A DNA stretch of 7,637 nt from Leptospira sp. (lineage in GTDB: Bacteria; Spirochaetota; Leptospiria; Leptospirales; Leptospiraceae). A program made the translations under genes and the position numbers. How positions within the stretch are numbered: the stretch's first letter is position 1; each line of letters begins with the position of its first letter. The DNA is taken from contig JALOTI010000084.1 of assembly GCA_025457985.1 (NCBI GenBank), positions 1 to 7,637 on the forward strand, written 5' to 3'. Below the pieces are notes generated by a model. The model was not told the origin of the DNA. It did no database searches and was given only the letters and a program-made list of their open reading frames with translations. Positions 1-5,652 of this stretch are shown here, piece after piece.

Positions 1-2
1 TT

Positions 3-692
3 TCTTCGATTATTCAGAATAGTTGCTCTGAATACAACAATTTGATGACTTAGATCAATAAATAGCTTAGCAAAAGGATGGAAAATCCTAGACTTAAGGG
101 TTAAAAACGAGCTCTAGAGATTTACGATAAATTTTCTTCCAAAATAACGCTTAGAACTTCTGAAATTTTGATAAAGAATAACAAACAAATCAGAAATTTT
201 AGAGACTGGTGGACTACCTATATAAACTTTGTGCGGACTCTAGCACAGTGGTCCTATTTGGGCTACATCATAGGTCTTGGAGACAGGCATTACGAAAACA
301 TATTGGTAACTTAGAAGGGCAAGCTTATTCACATCGACTTTTAGTATGCTTTAGATATTGGTCTGAAGCTGGGTTGTCCTGAATGGGTGCCTTTTAGGCT
401 CACTAACTTTTTGACTGAACCTTTGGGCATTTTGAACAGTTTCGGAATGTTTTATGGAGAAATGATTGAGGTAGCTAAAAGGTTCAAAGAAAGCGAAGCA
501 AACGCTTGGAAGGCTTTAGCACTGTTTGTAGGATTTTTCGAAACAAACTTCACTCTGGAACTGATGAATCGTAGTAGATTCTAAAAGTACGAGTTCAGAG
601 GCAGAGAATAGGGGATTGCTCATTTGATAAAGTCAGCACAGAATCCATAGCTACTCAGAAGGATGTTCTATGGCTGGAGATCATTTATATGA
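3..692 (+). CDS. 3' end of a PI3K-related protein kinase (kinase C-lobe plus FATC), read with TAA/TAG = Gln
   Basis: This is the C-terminal 229 codons of a eukaryotic PIKK-family Ser/Thr kinase (the TOR, ATM, ATR, SMG1 family). The frame starting at base 3 shows the catalytic loop GLGDRHYENIL (about 273-305), then HIDF (330-341), then PEWVPFRLT (about 378-404), all in PIKK order and spacing. The last 25 or so residues, HLIKSAQNP through YGWRSFI, look like a FATC domain, and the stop is TGA at 690-692, just where a FATC domain should end. In-frame TAG occurs at 51, 63, 312, 342, 609 and 648, and TAA at 102 and 582; there is no in-frame TGA and no frameshift. This fits the ciliate-type nuclear code. 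With the standard code only 387-584 stays open. The residue after HIDF is TAG (Gln) where most family members have Gly; SMG1 also departs from Gly here, so an SMG1-like identity is possible but unproven. The 5' end lies outside the window. Family call is firm; host lineage is inferred. Confidence 0.85.
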
Positions 693-1678
693 ATTACAAA
701 TAACATAAGAGGTGTTAACATTAAAAATCCAGCTCCGAACGCAATAATTGCGAGTATCGAAAGCGGAAGATACGGTAGAAAGACTAAGAAAAAATAAAGC
801 GTGTATGCAAAAGTTAAGGACCTCAGGAAAAAAAACCAAATATGAAATTTTCTAATTTTGATGTTTGGTATGCACAAAAGTAAACCATTGATAAATGCTA
901 ATATGTAAAACCAATTGTTTTGAAAGTTGCCAAATATTCCTTCACCTTTATAAAAAGAATCAAAGATGATACCGTTGTTCAATGAGAGCCCGGCAAGGGG
1001 GAAAAGGATGGCAATTGGGATTTTCCATAACAGTTCGTATTTTTTCCAAGCAATAGAAGAATTTTGAGTCAGGATGTAGATGGTTCTTATTAAAAAAAAT
1101 AAAAAGATCAATGTAAACAGGATCACTGTTATGATTACAAAATGGGCTACAAATTGATCGTCTAGAGGTCTCCAAGTTGGGATAATGAGTTGTGTGAATA
1201 AGTATCCGAAAATTGGAATTGATACTGTATATAAAAAACTCAACCAAGGTTTTAGCTTTTTTTCGGGAGAAGTAAATTCTACGACTAATATGAGTAAAGC
1301 ATATCCAACCGTTGGCATTAAAAAACCGAACACTAAGGCGGCGATATTATCTGAAACCATCCACGGAGGTACACTTCTCGGAAGAATATGATTTAAATGG
1401 TATCCGAATAGATATAAAAACAAAACATGTGAAACGATAGCGAAGAACGAAAACCAAATGGGAACTGATTTGTTTTTTAAATTTAAGAACAAAGCATATG
1501 AAACGTTTAACAAAAATAAAACTGACAAACCAGTTAAAAAATAAATCCAATATTTGTGTTCGGTTTCATTTAGTAAGGATTTAAAAACTTGAAACTGGCC
1601 AAAAGAAAGTACGATAAGAATTAAAATAGGAATTGAGTTAGCAATAAAAATCCATTTGGGGTTTCTTAGTTTAAACAT
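668..1678 (-). CDS. MSEP-CTERM-like exosortase target, multi-pass N-terminal region, truncated by the junction
   Basis: This looks like the N-terminal membrane region of an MSEP-CTERM protein, the dedicated target of the exosortase encoded upstream. The start NPKWIFIANSIPI, the segments LFGYHLNHILPRSVPPWMVS (about 90-109), LIIPTWRPLDDQF and KIPIAILFPLAGLSLNNG, and the end LMLTPLMLFVIHIN match what I recall of the family. About ten hydrophobic segments span nearly the whole 336 residues. Family members are much longer (many hundreds of residues, with a soluble region and a C-terminal MSEP signal); here the frame stops at 668, next to the junction, and no signal is present. The last two residues are probably not native. 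The ATG at 1678 overlaps the xrtK stop by 8 bp and has AGGAAG (1687-1692) 8 nt upstream, which supports the start and coupled translation. Family assignment is from memory. Confidence 0.75.
   Translation of the reverse strand: MFKLRNPKWIFIANSIPILILIVLSFGQFQVFKSLLNETEHKYWIYFLTGLSVLFLLNVSYALFLNLKNKSVPIWFSFFAIVSHVLFLYLFGYHLNHILPRSVPPWMVSDNIAALVFGFLMPTVGYALLILVVEFTSPEKKLKPWLSFLYTVSIPIFGYLFTQLIIPTWRPLDDQFVAHFVIITVILFTLIFLFFLIRTIYILTQNSSIAWKKYELLWKIPIAILFPLAGLSLNNGIIFDSFYKGEGIFGNFQNNWFYILAFINGLLLCIPNIKIRKFHIWFFFLRSLTFAYTLYFFLVFLPYLPLSILAIIAFGAGFLMLTPLMLFVIHINDLQP
677..692. other. Junction between eukaryotic and bacterial DNA
   Basis: Plus-strand bases to 692 encode the natural end of the PIKK FATC domain with its TGA. 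Minus-strand bases from 694 to about 677 still match, from memory, the MSEP-CTERM family (LFVIHINDL). After them the minus frame gives only Gln-Pro and a stop at 668-670. Both sources therefore appear to claim the same roughly 16 bases, as expected if two molecules were joined at a short shared sequence. A chimeric contig or whole-genome-amplification template switch is the simplest reading. A genuine insertion into eukaryotic DNA cannot be excluded from sequence alone. Confidence 0.65.
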
Positions 1679-2198
1679 GCGTTTGACTTCCTGAAAGAAA
1701 TTTTTCTAAAACTAGAGTTGCAATTATTAAAAAACATAAAAAACAAAAAACGCCTATCGATTCATGAAGAACCTGCGACGGAATCCAACCAAACAAAACT
1801 GAGCTTCTAGGTAACAAAATGGATATTAAAATACGCGATGTATTGGCTAGCAGAGTAAGAAAGTAAGATAAAAATATTGAGATAGGGATTATGGAAATAA
1901 GGAGAACTTTGTTTTTGATTTTTAATGTTAAAGTGATAACAAAAATCATAAAACTTAATAGAAAAAAATTGTATCCTGAGCAACTTTTATCTATTAGGAT
2001 ATTATAATCATATAAAAAATAGCCAATCTCTGGGACATACTGAATGGGTAAGCCTAATACTACTCCAATTGTCCAGGCAACGGGCCAGATCAGCAGCTTA
2101 AAAAAATTTAGCTCTGCCGAAGGGAAATAGATTTTACAACCAACAAAGATAAGCCCCGCAATCAAAATATTGACGGGACTTTTGATTTGTAATTTCAC
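1671..2198 (-). CDS. xrtK: Exosortase K-like transpeptidase
   Basis: Exosortases are polytopic inner-membrane cysteine enzymes thought to cleave C-terminal sorting signals (PEP-CTERM and relatives) and pass the protein on, analogous to sortase. The 175-residue product has the three family residues in membrane-edge contexts: Cys73 in DKSCSGYNFF, Arg122 in LLANTSRI and His145 in VLHESIGV. Hydrophobic segments surround them, at about 11-23, 35-50, 77-92, 98-117 and 148-164. The short length fits the K type rather than longer exosortases with a fused C-terminal domain. The start is GTG, placed directly after the lpxD TAA with no gap; the upstream GAAAG is a weak ribosome site, so coupling to lpxD translation is likely. 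The 3' end overlaps the MSEP-like gene by 8 bp, so enzyme and target are made together. The exosortase family is clear; subtype K is slightly less certain than N. Confidence 0.85.
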   Translation of the reverse strand: MKLQIKSPVNILIAGLIFVGCKIYFPSAELNFFKLLIWPVAWTIGVVLGLPIQYVPEIGYFLYDYNILIDKSCSGYNFFLLSFMIFVITLTLKIKNKVLLISIIPISIFLSYFLTLLANTSRILISILLPRSSVLFGWIPSQVLHESIGVFCFLCFLIIATLVLEKFLSGSQTHV

Positions 2199-3257
2199 TT
2201 AACTTTCTTTTGATTCTATGCCTACTTTTTTCTCTAGACCTTCAATTCTTTTCAGCCACTTGTTGAGATTTACAATATTTTTAATATTTACTCTATATTT
2301 TTGAAATTCTGGAAATGTTAATCCCAAATCCCAACCTATATAGACATCTTTTGTCTTTGGGGAGGTTCTTAGGCTACTTCCACCCGCAATAATCGTTCCA
2401 TCTACTAGAGTTAAATGGTCACTGATTGCACAGGCACCACCAATGAGAACGTTATTCCCAAGTGTCACACTGCCGGCCAGTCCTGATTGTCCAGCAATAA
2501 CTACATTGTCACCTAACTTACAATTGTGTGCAATATGAACCATATTATCAAACTTACATCCATTTCCAACTACGGTATCGTTTAGAGCACCTCGATCAAT
2601 TGTACAATTTGCACCAAATTCTACATCATCACCAATGATTACACGACCCACTTGAGGAATCTTGTTATGTTTGCCATCTGCGAACACAAAACCAAAACCC
2701 TCTCCACCGAATGTTGAATTTGCATAGACTCTGAATCTATTTCCAATGCTGATATCTGAAAAAAATACACAATTTGGTCCAATATGTGAGTTATCTCCTA
2801 TTTGGACATTGTCTCCAATTTTTACTCCATCTTCAATTATACAGTGATTACCGATTTTCGAATTTTTACCAATCGTTACAAAATGTCCTATATCGGTTCC
2901 TTCTCCGATTTTTGAAGATGAGTCAATAATAGAATGAGGAGATCGAAATCCGGTAGGTACTCGGTCTGGGAAAAATTGTTTAACGATCTTTGCAAAGGAG
3001 ATTTCTACTTTTGGTACTACAATAAGTGCCTTACCAGGTATCGATTCAGCAACGTCATCAGAGACTATTAGTAGTGAAGATGACGAGGCCTTTGCATCGT
3101 TTACAAACGCTTTAGATGCTACGAAGGAGATGTCTGTATTTTTGGATGTCGAAAGTGAGGATACTCCAGAAAAGCTAATGTTTGTTATAAGCTCACTGTT
3201 GATAATTTTACCTTCTGGAATGAGTTTCTGAATTTCTGAAATTGAAATGGATTTCAT
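2199..3257 (-). CDS. lpxD: UDP-3-O-acylglucosamine N-acyltransferase (LpxD)
   Basis: LpxD transfers a 3-hydroxyacyl chain from acyl carrier protein to the 2-amino group of UDP-3-O-acyl-glucosamine (or its 3-amino analogue), the third step of lipid A synthesis, in the cytoplasm. The 352 residues follow the family plan: an N-terminal uridine-binding domain (about 1-100), then a left-handed beta helix of hexapeptide repeats such as [14 protein letters not shown] (about 105-300), then a helical tail (about 312-350) ending in a possible short coiled coil. The expected catalytic His is in [10 protein letters not shown] (His244, with His241 beside it), and His281 in SDHLTL matches a second conserved family His. 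Length is typical. The ATG has GGAG (3264-3267) 6 nt upstream. No strong promoter was seen in the gap before it. xrtK follows without a gap, an unusual partnership: this may be the main lpxD or a second paralogue. Confidence 0.93.
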   Translation of the reverse strand: MKSISISEIQKLIPEGKIINSELITNISFSGVSSLSTSKNTDISFVASKAFVNDAKASSSSLLIVSDDVAESIPGKALIVVPKVEISFAKIVKQFFPDRVPTGFRSPHSIIDSSSKIGEGTDIGHFVTIGKNSKIGNHCIIEDGVKIGDNVQIGDNSHIGPNCVFFSDISIGNRFRVYANSTFGGEGFGFVFADGKHNKIPQVGRVIIGDDVEFGANCTIDRGALNDTVVGNGCKFDNMVHIAHNCKLGDNVVIAGQSGLAGSVTLGNNVLIGGACAISDHLTLVDGTIIAGGSSLRTSPKTKDVYIGWDLGLTFPEFQKYRVNIKNIVNLNKWLKRIEGLEKKVGIESKES

Positions 3258-3340
3258 CCTGATCTCCGAATTTGAATGGTAGGAACAGAAAATCAGAAAG
3301 GCAGAATAATGGCGAACACTATTAGATTGGGAACGACCTC

Positions 3341-3370
3341 AAAAATAAGAAAGGAGGATACCTATCCTCC
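3341..3370 (-). terminator. Rho-independent terminator downstream of doxX
   Basis: Read on the minus strand, GGAGGATA pairs with TATCCTCC (3363-3370 with 3353-3360) around a very short GG loop, followed by TTTCTTATTTTT (3352-3341). The stem plus T-rich tail sits about 33 nt after the doxX stop. It separates the doxX block from lpxD. The plus strand has no T tract after the hairpin, so it should act in one direction only. Confidence 0.75.
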
Positions 3371-3402
3371 CTCCAGTAAAAAAGAATATAAAGACGATTG
3401 GT

Positions 3403-3837
3403 TTATTTTTCTAATTTATGAGCAATAGCATCATCTAGAGAAAAAGAACCCGCACCTTTTAGGATGAGAGGTATCGCAAGACCAAAAGTTAGGATGTGGA
3501 ATTCATATCCTCCTTTGTCAGCAAAGAAACCGTTTGGTAGATGGACGAGTACAGTTGCGACAATCATAGTCGAGAAAATTCCAAAAGCGGCCACTCTAGT
3601 GAAAAGTCCGAGGATAAGTCCGATGGAACCTAAAAATTCTGCCGCGATGGCGAGTAGCCCAAAAAAGTAAGGAATTCCCATTTGTCCAGTAAACCATCCC
3701 ATGGTTCCTTCGAATCCGTATCCACCAAAGGCTCCGATTGCTTTTTGGGCACCGTGGGGGAAAATTACAACACCGAGTGTCACTCGGAGAATGGTTAACG
3801 TAATATCTTTGTTTGTAGCGAGTAGTTTGTAAAACAT
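3403..3837 (-). CDS. DoxX family membrane protein
   Basis: DoxX-family proteins are small four-helix inner-membrane proteins, several linked to quinone, thiol or oxidative stress. The 144 residues give four hydrophobic segments (about 12-29, 55-79, 82-99 and 113-127). Family-like landmarks are LRVTLGVVIFPHGAQKAIGAFGG near the N-terminus (about 17-39), a Glu-containing second helix (LLAIAAEFLGSIGLILGLFTR, about 61-81) and GGYEFHILTFGLAI (109-122). The ATG has AGAGGA about 5 nt upstream. The gene follows the LigB-type dioxygenase gene by 81 bp but has its own promoter with two palindromic operators, and a terminator follows. In Bacillus, MhqR (MarR family) controls a DoxX-like gene together with a ring-cleavage-type gene in response to quinones; a similar role here is an inference from layout. 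Confidence 0.9.
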   Translation of the reverse strand: MFYKLLATNKDITLTILRVTLGVVIFPHGAQKAIGAFGGYGFEGTMGWFTGQMGIPYFFGLLAIAAEFLGSIGLILGLFTRVAAFGIFSTMIVATVLVHLPNGFFADKGGYEFHILTFGLAIPLILKGAGSFSLDDAIAHKLEK

Positions 3838-3857
3838 GGAATCCTCTTATTACTAAG

Positions 3858-3875
3858 TAATTTAATATCAAACTA
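3858..3875. promoter_or_regulatory. Proximal palindromic operator of doxX
   Basis: TAATTTAATATCAAACTA is an 18-bp imperfect palindrome differing from the distal copy at only 2 positions. It covers the likely -10 region of the doxX promoter, about 20 bp before the start codon, so a bound repressor would block transcription. Size, AT-rich centre and symmetry suit a MarR-type dimer. The regulator is not encoded in the window. Confidence 0.65.
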
Positions 3876-3898
3876 AATCACTCCTCAGTTTTTGTCAA
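3870..3898 (-). promoter_or_regulatory. Sigma-70-type promoter for doxX
   Basis: On the minus strand a consensus -35 TTGACA (3898-3893) is followed after 17 bp by TAGTTT (3875-3870), a weak -10; TTTAGT at 15 bp spacing is an alternative. The strong -35 lies between the two palindromes and the -10 is within the proximal one. It gives doxX expression independent of the upstream dioxygenase gene. Confidence 0.6.
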
Positions 3899-3903
3899 GA
3901 AAA

Positions 3904-3921
3904 TAGTTTAATATTAAACTA
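3904..3921. promoter_or_regulatory. Distal palindromic operator upstream of doxX, overlapping the dioxygenase stop codon
   Basis: TAGTTTAATATTAAACTA is a perfect 18-bp palindrome. Its centre is 46 bp from that of the proximal copy, so the pair flanks the -35 element and could bind two dimers cooperatively. Its last three bases are the TAG stop of the LigB-type gene, so the operator lies partly in coding sequence. Confidence 0.65.
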
Positions 3922-4704
3922 GCTGGAACTTTCGGTCACCCGGAAAGATGTCATAGAGAGAGATCCCATAACGGGTTTGTCGTTGAAAAACTGAATGTTT
4001 TGATTTTGGCTTTTTACAGCCAGGACATACAGAGCAGGTAAAAAATGCTCTAAAGAAGGAATTGCTTTTTGCAGACTCTCTCTTTCGGATATTGATTCCG
4101 TAAGAGCTGTTATATTTTCCGCTGAGATCCACTCTTTTAGAATTTTATTTGCATCCTCCGCCCAATCATAAAAAAAATCTGGTTCGTCCATTTTATTCCA
4201 TGCCACCAAACGAAGGTTATGGACCAAATTCCCACTTCCGACGATTAAGACTCCTTCCTCACGTAGGTAGCTTAGAGATTTCGCAAACTCATAATGTTCC
4301 CTTGGAGTTTTGTTTCTATCTAGGCTGAGTTGTAAGATGGGAATGTCCGCGTATGGGTAAACATGTCGTAACACACTCCAAGTTCCGTGATCAAGACCCC
4401 ACTCTAAATCTGCTTGAATCTCAGGAATTCTTTCCACGATTGAAGTAACTAGCTTCGGATCACCAGGTGCGGGGTATTGGACTGCAAACAGTTCTTTAGG
4501 AAATCCACCAAAGTCATGTATGGTGGGAGGGTGGTCATTTGCAGTTATAAAAGTACCGATGGTTTCATAGTGTGCAGAAATACAAAGAATAGCCTTAGGT
4601 TTTGTTAGAGATTTACCAATTAGCCTCCATTCCTTTGCAAACTCATTGTCAGTAATGGCATTCATCGGACTTCCATGTCCAAAAAAAATGGCTTCAGCTT
4701 TCAA
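3919..4704 (-). CDS. LigB-type extradiol ring-cleavage dioxygenase (DODA / YgiD-like)
   Basis: Members of this class III extradiol dioxygenase family open catechol-type rings with a metal ion; characterised relatives include E. coli YgiD (a DOPA 4,5-dioxygenase) and plant DODA. The 261-residue length is typical. Likely metal and active-site histidines lie in conserved contexts: His10 in FFGHGSPMNA, His45 in CISAHYET, His106 in GLDHGTW, His162 in GSGNLVHNL and His220 in SLEHFLPALY. No signal peptide is seen, so it should be cytoplasmic. The start is TTG at 4704, four bases after the stop of the RibD-like gene; the GHGSP motif so near the N-terminus rules out a later start, and the lack of a clear ribosome site points to reinitiation from the upstream gene. 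Its stop codon is inside the distal doxX operator. The natural substrate is unknown; DOPA activity should not be assumed. Confidence 0.88.
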   Translation of the reverse strand: MKAEAIFFGHGSPMNAITDNEFAKEWRLIGKSLTKPKAILCISAHYETIGTFITANDHPPTIHDFGGFPKELFAVQYPAPGDPKLVTSIVERIPEIQADLEWGLDHGTWSVLRHVYPYADIPILQLSLDRNKTPREHYEFAKSLSYLREEGVLIVGSGNLVHNLRLVAWNKMDEPDFFYDWAEDANKILKEWISAENITALTESISERESLQKAIPSLEHFLPALYVLAVKSQNQNIQFFNDKPVMGSLSMTSFRVTESSS

Positions 4705-4708
4705 TATT

Positions 4709-5350
4709 TTATACCCGCTCGTAGACTAAAAAAATTTCATTTCCTTTGGGAGTGGACTCCTTCAATATCCACTCTCTTTCGGAAAAATTAGGAAGTTCAG
4801 TGGGTCGATCTGCAATTCCCGCTAGCCCATTTTTTCCGATGATGTAGGGAACTAATGTGAGATAGATTCGATCCACTAAGTCACCTTCTAAAAAAGAAAA
4901 ATTCAATTTTGGTCCACCCTCAAGTAAAACATTTTTGTAACCTTTCCGTTTGAGAATACCAGTTACCTTTTTTGGGTCAATTTCATCAGAATCAAGAGCA
5001 AAGATCTCTGCTTTGTTTTCTAGACTTGCCTTAATTTCTTTGAGATTCGACTTTGTACAAACGATGAGTGGAATATGATCTGATTCGTCAAATACGTGTT
5101 TGTCGGGAGGGATAGTTCCTTTTCGAATTAAAATTACCGGTCTCGGATTTAACGCATTGGGAATTGAGCGAATTCGAACTACGGGATTGTCATTGATGAT
5201 TGAGTTTTTTCCTACAATGATGGCATCAGATTTAGAGCGGTAGACATCCATTTGATTTTTGTCTTCTTTAGAAGTAAGGCCATACCATTTACCGTCCGGA
5301 CGCACAACTTTGCCGTCCATGGTCATCGCCATATTAATTGATAATTTCAT
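4709..5350 (-). CDS. RibD C-terminal-domain (DHFR-fold) reductase
   Basis: This 213-residue protein is a stand-alone RibD C-terminal / dihydrofolate reductase-like domain. In riboflavin synthesis this domain reduces the ribosylamino-pyrimidine intermediate with NADPH; many free-standing copies have other, unknown substrates. Visible landmarks are SINMAMTMDGKV (4-15), DAIIVGKNSIINDNP (42-56), NVLLEGGPKLN (140-150) and DLVDRIYLTLVPYIIG (157-172). No deaminase domain is attached. The true start is the ATG at 5350: GGAGG (5359-5363) lies 8 nt upstream and family homology starts at MKLSIN, although the frame stays open further upstream. Its ATG overlaps the TGA of the Bfd-like gene (ATGA), so translation is probably coupled. 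It might supply riboflavin precursor or act on a quinone or pterin-like compound with its neighbours; only the fold is secure. Confidence 0.87.
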   Translation of the reverse strand: MKLSINMAMTMDGKVVRPDGKWYGLTSKEDKNQMDVYRSKSDAIIVGKNSIINDNPVVRIRSIPNALNPRPVILIRKGTIPPDKHVFDESDHIPLIVCTKSNLKEIKASLENKAEIFALDSDEIDPKKVTGILKRKGYKNVLLEGGPKLNFSFLEGDLVDRIYLTLVPYIIGKNGLAGIADRPTELPNFSEREWILKESTPKGNEIFLVYERV

Positions 5351-5571
5351 GAGATTTTCCTCCGGGTGAGATTCTGCAATTCGCGCTGGAGGATGCGATA
5401 CACCTGGCTTGAGCAGGTTCCACAGCCGGTAGAGGCTCTTGTTTTTTCTCGAATTTCTTCCAAGGTCTGGGCTCCCTCTTGGATCGCACGGACTAAATCT
5501 TCTTCCGTTACCATCCGACATAGGCAGACCCGTTTGGGTCGCATCAGGGAATTTAAATCTAGGGGTTCCAT
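5347..5571 (-). CDS. Bfd-like [2Fe-2S] protein
   Basis: This 74-residue protein has the four-cysteine pattern of the BFD-like [2Fe-2S] domain, as in bacterioferritin-associated ferredoxin: Cys16 and Cys18 in RVCLCRMV and Cys50 and Cys53 in STGCGTCSSQV, that is C-x-C-x31-C-x2-C. The helix between (TEEDLVRAIQEGAQTLEEI) matches the family's helix-turn region. It likely binds a 2Fe-2S cluster in the cytoplasm and passes electrons to a partner; no bacterioferritin gene is in the window. It is the first gene of the block with the RibD-like reductase (ATGA overlap) and the dioxygenase, which suggests it may serve as their redox partner. The ATG at 5571 has only a weak ribosome site (CAGG very close); Met10 is an alternative start that keeps all cysteines. 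Confidence 0.82.
   Translation of the reverse strand: MEPLDLNSLMRPKRVCLCRMVTEEDLVRAIQEGAQTLEEIREKTRASTGCGTCSSQVYRILQRELQNLTRRKIS
5359..5363 (-). promoter_or_regulatory. Ribosome binding site deciding the RibD-like start
   Basis: GGAGG on the minus strand lies 8 nt before the ATG at 5350 and within the end of the Bfd-like gene. It is among the strongest Shine-Dalgarno matches in the window and argues against the longer open frame that begins near 5587. Confidence 0.8.
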
Positions 5572-5652
5572 GGCCTGAACTAATCATTTGACAGATTCAG
5601 CGAAGCCTTGGAAACTCTTTAATTACTTTTAGGAAAGGAAAAAAAGAGCCCT
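5572..5652. promoter_or_regulatory. Divergent promoter region between the Bfd-like gene and the transporter
   Basis: This 81-bp gap must drive both directions. Plus strand: TTGACA (5588-5593) is a full -35, but 17 bp on the -10 is weak (GAAACT, 5611-5616). Minus strand: TTTCCA and TCAAAT, 17 bp apart, are each 4-of-6 matches and would put the start of the transcript only a few bases before the Bfd ATG. The purine-rich stretch AGGAAAGGAA (5631-5640) may be the transporter's ribosome site, though 12 nt is a long spacing. No operator-like palindrome was found. Confidence 0.4.

Noticed and set aside
387..584. Short plus-strand ORF as a stand-alone gene
   Set aside because: It is only the uninterrupted stretch of the longer kinase frame between TAG and TAA codons read as Gln; homology extends on both sides.
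960..1550. Overlapping ORFs on both strands inside the MSEP-like gene
   Set aside because: Low-complexity shadows of a multi-pass membrane protein; no motif or ribosome site of their own.
3353..3370. Hairpin as a bidirectional terminator
   Set aside because: A T-rich tail follows only on the minus strand, and no plus-strand gene lies upstream to be terminated.
3464..3871. Alternative-frame ORFs over doxX
   Set aside because: DoxX homology, ribosome site and promoter position all support only the 3837-3403 frame.
5351..5587. 79-residue N-terminal extension of the RibD-like protein
   Set aside because: It lies antiparallel in frame to nothing known, overlaps the Bfd-like gene with its cysteine motif, and the GGAGG site plus homology fix the start at 5350.
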